Origin: Hirschia litorea
GTDB lineage: Bacteria; Pseudomonadota; Alphaproteobacteria; Caulobacterales; Hyphomonadaceae
Reading direction: 5' to 3'
Length of the DNA: 64,000 nt
Assembly (NCBI RefSeq): GCF_042665075.1
Contig: NZ_JBHTBR010000009.1
Location: 199,124-263,123, forward strand
Positions within the stretch are counted from its first letter, which is position 1; the number at the start of each line of letters is the position of its first letter. The position numbers were made by a program, and so were the translations under genes. The notes below the pieces were generated by a model. That model made no database searches. It was not told the origin of the DNA and saw nothing but the letters and a program-made list of their open reading frames with translations. This document shows positions 62,298-64,000 of this stretch, in pieces.

Positions 62298-62374
62298 TTT
62301 CTAACTTCCTTCTATGAAGCCAGAACTAATTCAATACATGGACCACTTTTTAGGAAGCAGACCATACATAACAC

Positions 62375-62408
62375 CTTAGAATAATCGCTACATCTTAGGA
62401 TAATCGCT
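62375..62408 (+). repeat. Two 15-bp direct repeats beside the IS
   Basis: CTTAGAATAATCGCT at 62375 and CTTAGGATAATCGCT at 62394, a 19-bp period, between the IS end and the winged-helix/nucleotidyltransferase pair. They could be operator sites. Confidence 0.4.
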
Positions 62409-62583
62409 GATTAAAACCTCTGAAAACGCGCCATGGTCGGCAGTTGTACGGCAGTAGCCATCACAACGAACCTCCAACAAATCGTTCCGCAATCCACGCG
62501 CTCAACATTGACAAATTTGCCCTTCCCACACACATAGTGTCCACTATCCATGGACAATGGACGTCAGCAAAAGGAGGCATAAT

Positions 62584-63147
62584 ATGAAAAGTCAGGATAT
62601 TGCTGTTCTATTGAAATTGATCAGCTTGCAACAACGAGAAAACAAATCGGAAAACTATGCCTCTTCTGACGAAGATGATCCATATTCCATGCGTTCCCTT
62701 GGTGCATCTTTGGGCATTAGTAAGTCTGAGATCAATAACTCAATTAATCGAAGCTTGAATTCAGGCTTGGCGAGGCGGGAATGGGATTCATCCCATCCAA
62801 TCGTAAATCGCAAAGCACTTTTCAAATTCATATTGAACGGCTTAAAATACGTGTTTCCCGTAAAACCTGGGGCCTTAGCTAGAGGGCTGCCAACTGGGTT
62901 TGCAGCGCCTGTTCTTCAAGAAAAAATATTGAGTGCCGGTGAGGACATTTTTATCTGGCCCGACGCCAATGGTAGTCACAAAGGGCAGGCCATTGCACCT
63001 CTATACAAAAACATCCCGCTCGCTGCCCAGCAAGACGCCAATCTATATGATTACCTAGCAATTATCGATGCTATAAGACTGGGTAATCCTCGTGAAGTCA
63101 AAATTGCCTCAGAATTACTAGAGAACAAGTTATTTGCCGATGACTAA
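62584..63147 (+). CDS. Winged-helix DNA-binding protein of a two-gene module
   Basis: The ATG at 62584 follows an ideal ribosome site (AAGGAGG) and gives 187 residues. A MarR/ArsR-like helix-turn-helix lies at about 28-62 (SMRSLGASLGISKSEINNSI, NRSLNSGLARRE). The rest contains VFPVKPGALARGLPTGFAAP and a C-terminal acidic end. The next gene, a nucleotidyltransferase, starts inside its last codons. The pair layout (DNA-binding protein followed by an overlapping nucleotidyltransferase) recalls AbiE-like type IV toxin-antitoxin modules, with this gene as antitoxin and repressor, but it is not a clear AbiEi. Confidence 0.7.
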   Translation: MKSQDIAVLLKLISLQQRENKSENYASSDEDDPYSMRSLGASLGISKSEINNSINRSLNSGLARREWDSSHPIVNRKALFKFILNGLKYVFPVKPGALARGLPTGFAAPVLQEKILSAGEDIFIWPDANGSHKGQAIAPLYKNIPLAAQQDANLYDYLAIIDAIRLGNPREVKIASELLENKLFADD

Positions 63148-63841
63148 TCACAATCCTCAACTCATTGAAATGGTCACACAAGTTGCTACCGCTTTAGGCG
63201 ACGACTTGCTTCAAAAAACAGTATTTGTAGGCGGGGCCACAACGGGTCTATTTGTTACAGATGACTTTGCTTTAAGTCAGGTAAGGCTGACTGATGATGT
63301 CGATCTGATCGTGGACGTTATCGGTTATGGCCAATGGGCAAACCTGCAAGCATTACTGCGAACAAAGGGCTTCAAGGAGTCTACAGACAGCGATGTGATT
63401 TGCAGAATGGTACTCAATGGCCTCAATGTCGACTTTATGCCTGATGATGAAAAGGTACTTGGGTTTTCTAATCGCTGGTATGCTCTGGGTTTAAAATCCG
63501 CAGAAGCTTATCAGCTTGATGCCGAATTAAGCATTCGCATACTAACACCATCTCTTTTCATCGCCACAAAGCTAGAAGCTTATTTGGGAAGAGGCGCGGA
63601 TGATTTAGTCATGAGCCATGACCTAGAAGACATATTAGTTGTTCTAGATGGCCGAAAAGAACTTATGGGTGAAATCCAAAACGCACCGACTGAAATACGC
63701 GAATACATTTCAACGCAATTTCAAAAACTTTTAGCTCATGATCAATTTAGAGACGCAGTAGAAGGAAATATGCGGGGTAACACAGACCGCACCAAATTGG
63801 TTTATGAGCGTATGCGTAAGGTTATTGAAACTTCTAACTAA
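63140..63841 (+). CDS. AbiEii-like nucleotidyltransferase
   Basis: The ATG at 63140 overlaps the previous stop (ATGACTAA) and gives 233 residues. The nucleotidyltransferase core shows FVGGATTG (29-36) followed by TDDVDLIVDV (51-60) with the metal aspartates at 53 and 55, then LNVDFMPDDEK as the third acidic strand, and the family-typical ATKLEAYLGRGADDLVMSHD segment. The family includes AbiEii/MenT toxins that modify tRNA as well as resistance-type transferases. Tight coupling to a DNA-binding gene and the location next to an IS fit a mobile toxin-antitoxin or defence pair. Confidence 0.78.
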   Translation: MTNHNPQLIEMVTQVATALGDDLLQKTVFVGGATTGLFVTDDFALSQVRLTDDVDLIVDVIGYGQWANLQALLRTKGFKESTDSDVICRMVLNGLNVDFMPDDEKVLGFSNRWYALGLKSAEAYQLDAELSIRILTPSLFIATKLEAYLGRGADDLVMSHDLEDILVVLDGRKELMGEIQNAPTEIREYISTQFQKLLAHDQFRDAVEGNMRGNTDRTKLVYERMRKVIETSN

Positions 63842-63922
63842 AATGGCTCTAGGTCACAAGCTGGGTGCCAAGACTACTTGTATCTTTATCAGGCAATTTC
63901 TCGCCAAAAGGCGACATTCAGC

Positions 63923-64000
63923 TTAGGGCAGTTTTCTGGTTTCCAATTGAGTGAGCTGTTCGGCCGAAACGATATTCATAGCTCGAGTTGACGTGGGAAT
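63923..64000 (-). CDS. Possible 3' end of a gene running out of the window
   Basis: The minus strand has a frame open from the window edge to a TAA at 63923-63925, ending MNIVSAEQLTQLETRKLP. It is too short to judge and no family is recognised. It may be chance. Confidence 0.2.
   Translation of the reverse strand: MPTSTRAMNIVSAEQLTQLETRKLP

Larger units (their letters stand above)
61095..62364 (-). mobile_element. IS3-family insertion sequence
   Basis: About 1270 bp bounded by imperfect inverted repeats: TGGTCTGC at 61095-61102 and GCAGACCA at 62357-62364, with similarity extending about 25 bp inward (AGGTGATCCA against AAGTGGTCCA). Inside are orfA and orfB on the minus strand with a -1 frameshift site. 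No target-site duplication is visible (CAA left, TAC right), which suggests a later rearrangement or deletion at one end. Confidence 0.85.

Noticed and set aside
1..64000. CRISPR array, rRNA, tRNA or prophage
   Set aside because: No regularly spaced repeats, no ribosomal sequence, no cloverleaf and no phage structural genes are seen.

Overview
The window looks like a chromosomal segment of a marine alphaproteobacterium, most plausibly a hyphomonad or Maricaulales-type bacterium living on algae. Pointers are four TonB-dependent receptors (two of the large Caulobacter/Xanthomonas type), a FecI/FecR pair, Tat-exported lipoprotein enzymes, a small alphaproteobacterial SFPASDPP protein and a moderate, AT-leaning base composition. 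The genus assignment is inference.

Layout: 1-8.6 kb holds a TonB receptor cut by the window edge, an aspartoacylase-like hydrolase, and a sigma / anti-sigma / STN-bearing TonB receptor signalling unit. 8.9-15.7 kb holds another TonB receptor, a Tat-exported PhoD-like phosphatase, a GlpQ-like phosphodiesterase, an overlooked 52-residue protein and a sugar-type short-chain dehydrogenase. 15.8-48 kb, with an outlier at 53.8-56.6 kb, is a polysaccharide utilisation locus: two GH2 beta-galactosidase-like lipoproteins, five S1 sulfatases, two GH110 alpha-1,3-galactosidase-like proteins, a second PhoD-like protein, a large TonB receptor, a 931-residue protein recognised as a GH150 lambda-carrageenase, and a Kelch/DUF5060/TIM-barrel fusion. 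Between them lie a galactonate-type dehydratase, a sodium/sugar symporter, an SMP-30 lactonase and a FadR-type GntR regulator. 47.8-53.5 kb carries an NTF2-like / flavin-binding / GST / LysR group and a GMC dehydrogenase operon flanked by 32-bp direct repeats. 57-64 kb is accessory: a sugar-phosphate transferase, a decayed Sel1 gene, a WD40 protein, an IS3-family element that cuts a gene, and a winged-helix / nucleotidyltransferase pair.

How it fits together (inference from families): lambda-carrageenan is beta-1,4 / alpha-1,3 galactan with 2- and 2,6-sulfates and no anhydrogalactose. The GH150 enzyme would cut it at beta-1,4 bonds, the large TonB receptor import oligosaccharides, sulfatases strip esters, GH110 remove alpha-1,3-galactose and GH2 beta-galactose. 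Galactose would enter through the SSS symporter and be oxidised by the De Ley-Doudoroff route (SDR dehydrogenase, SMP-30 lactonase, IlvD/Edd dehydratase); the last kinase and aldolase steps are not here. No GH16, GH82 or anhydrogalactosidase is visible, which fits lambda rather than kappa or iota carrageenan. A recurring AT-rich palindromic motif (consensus near TTGTATTATAATACAA) lies upstream of the catabolic operon, the receptor, a GH110 and the GH150 gene and may be the operator that unites the regulon.
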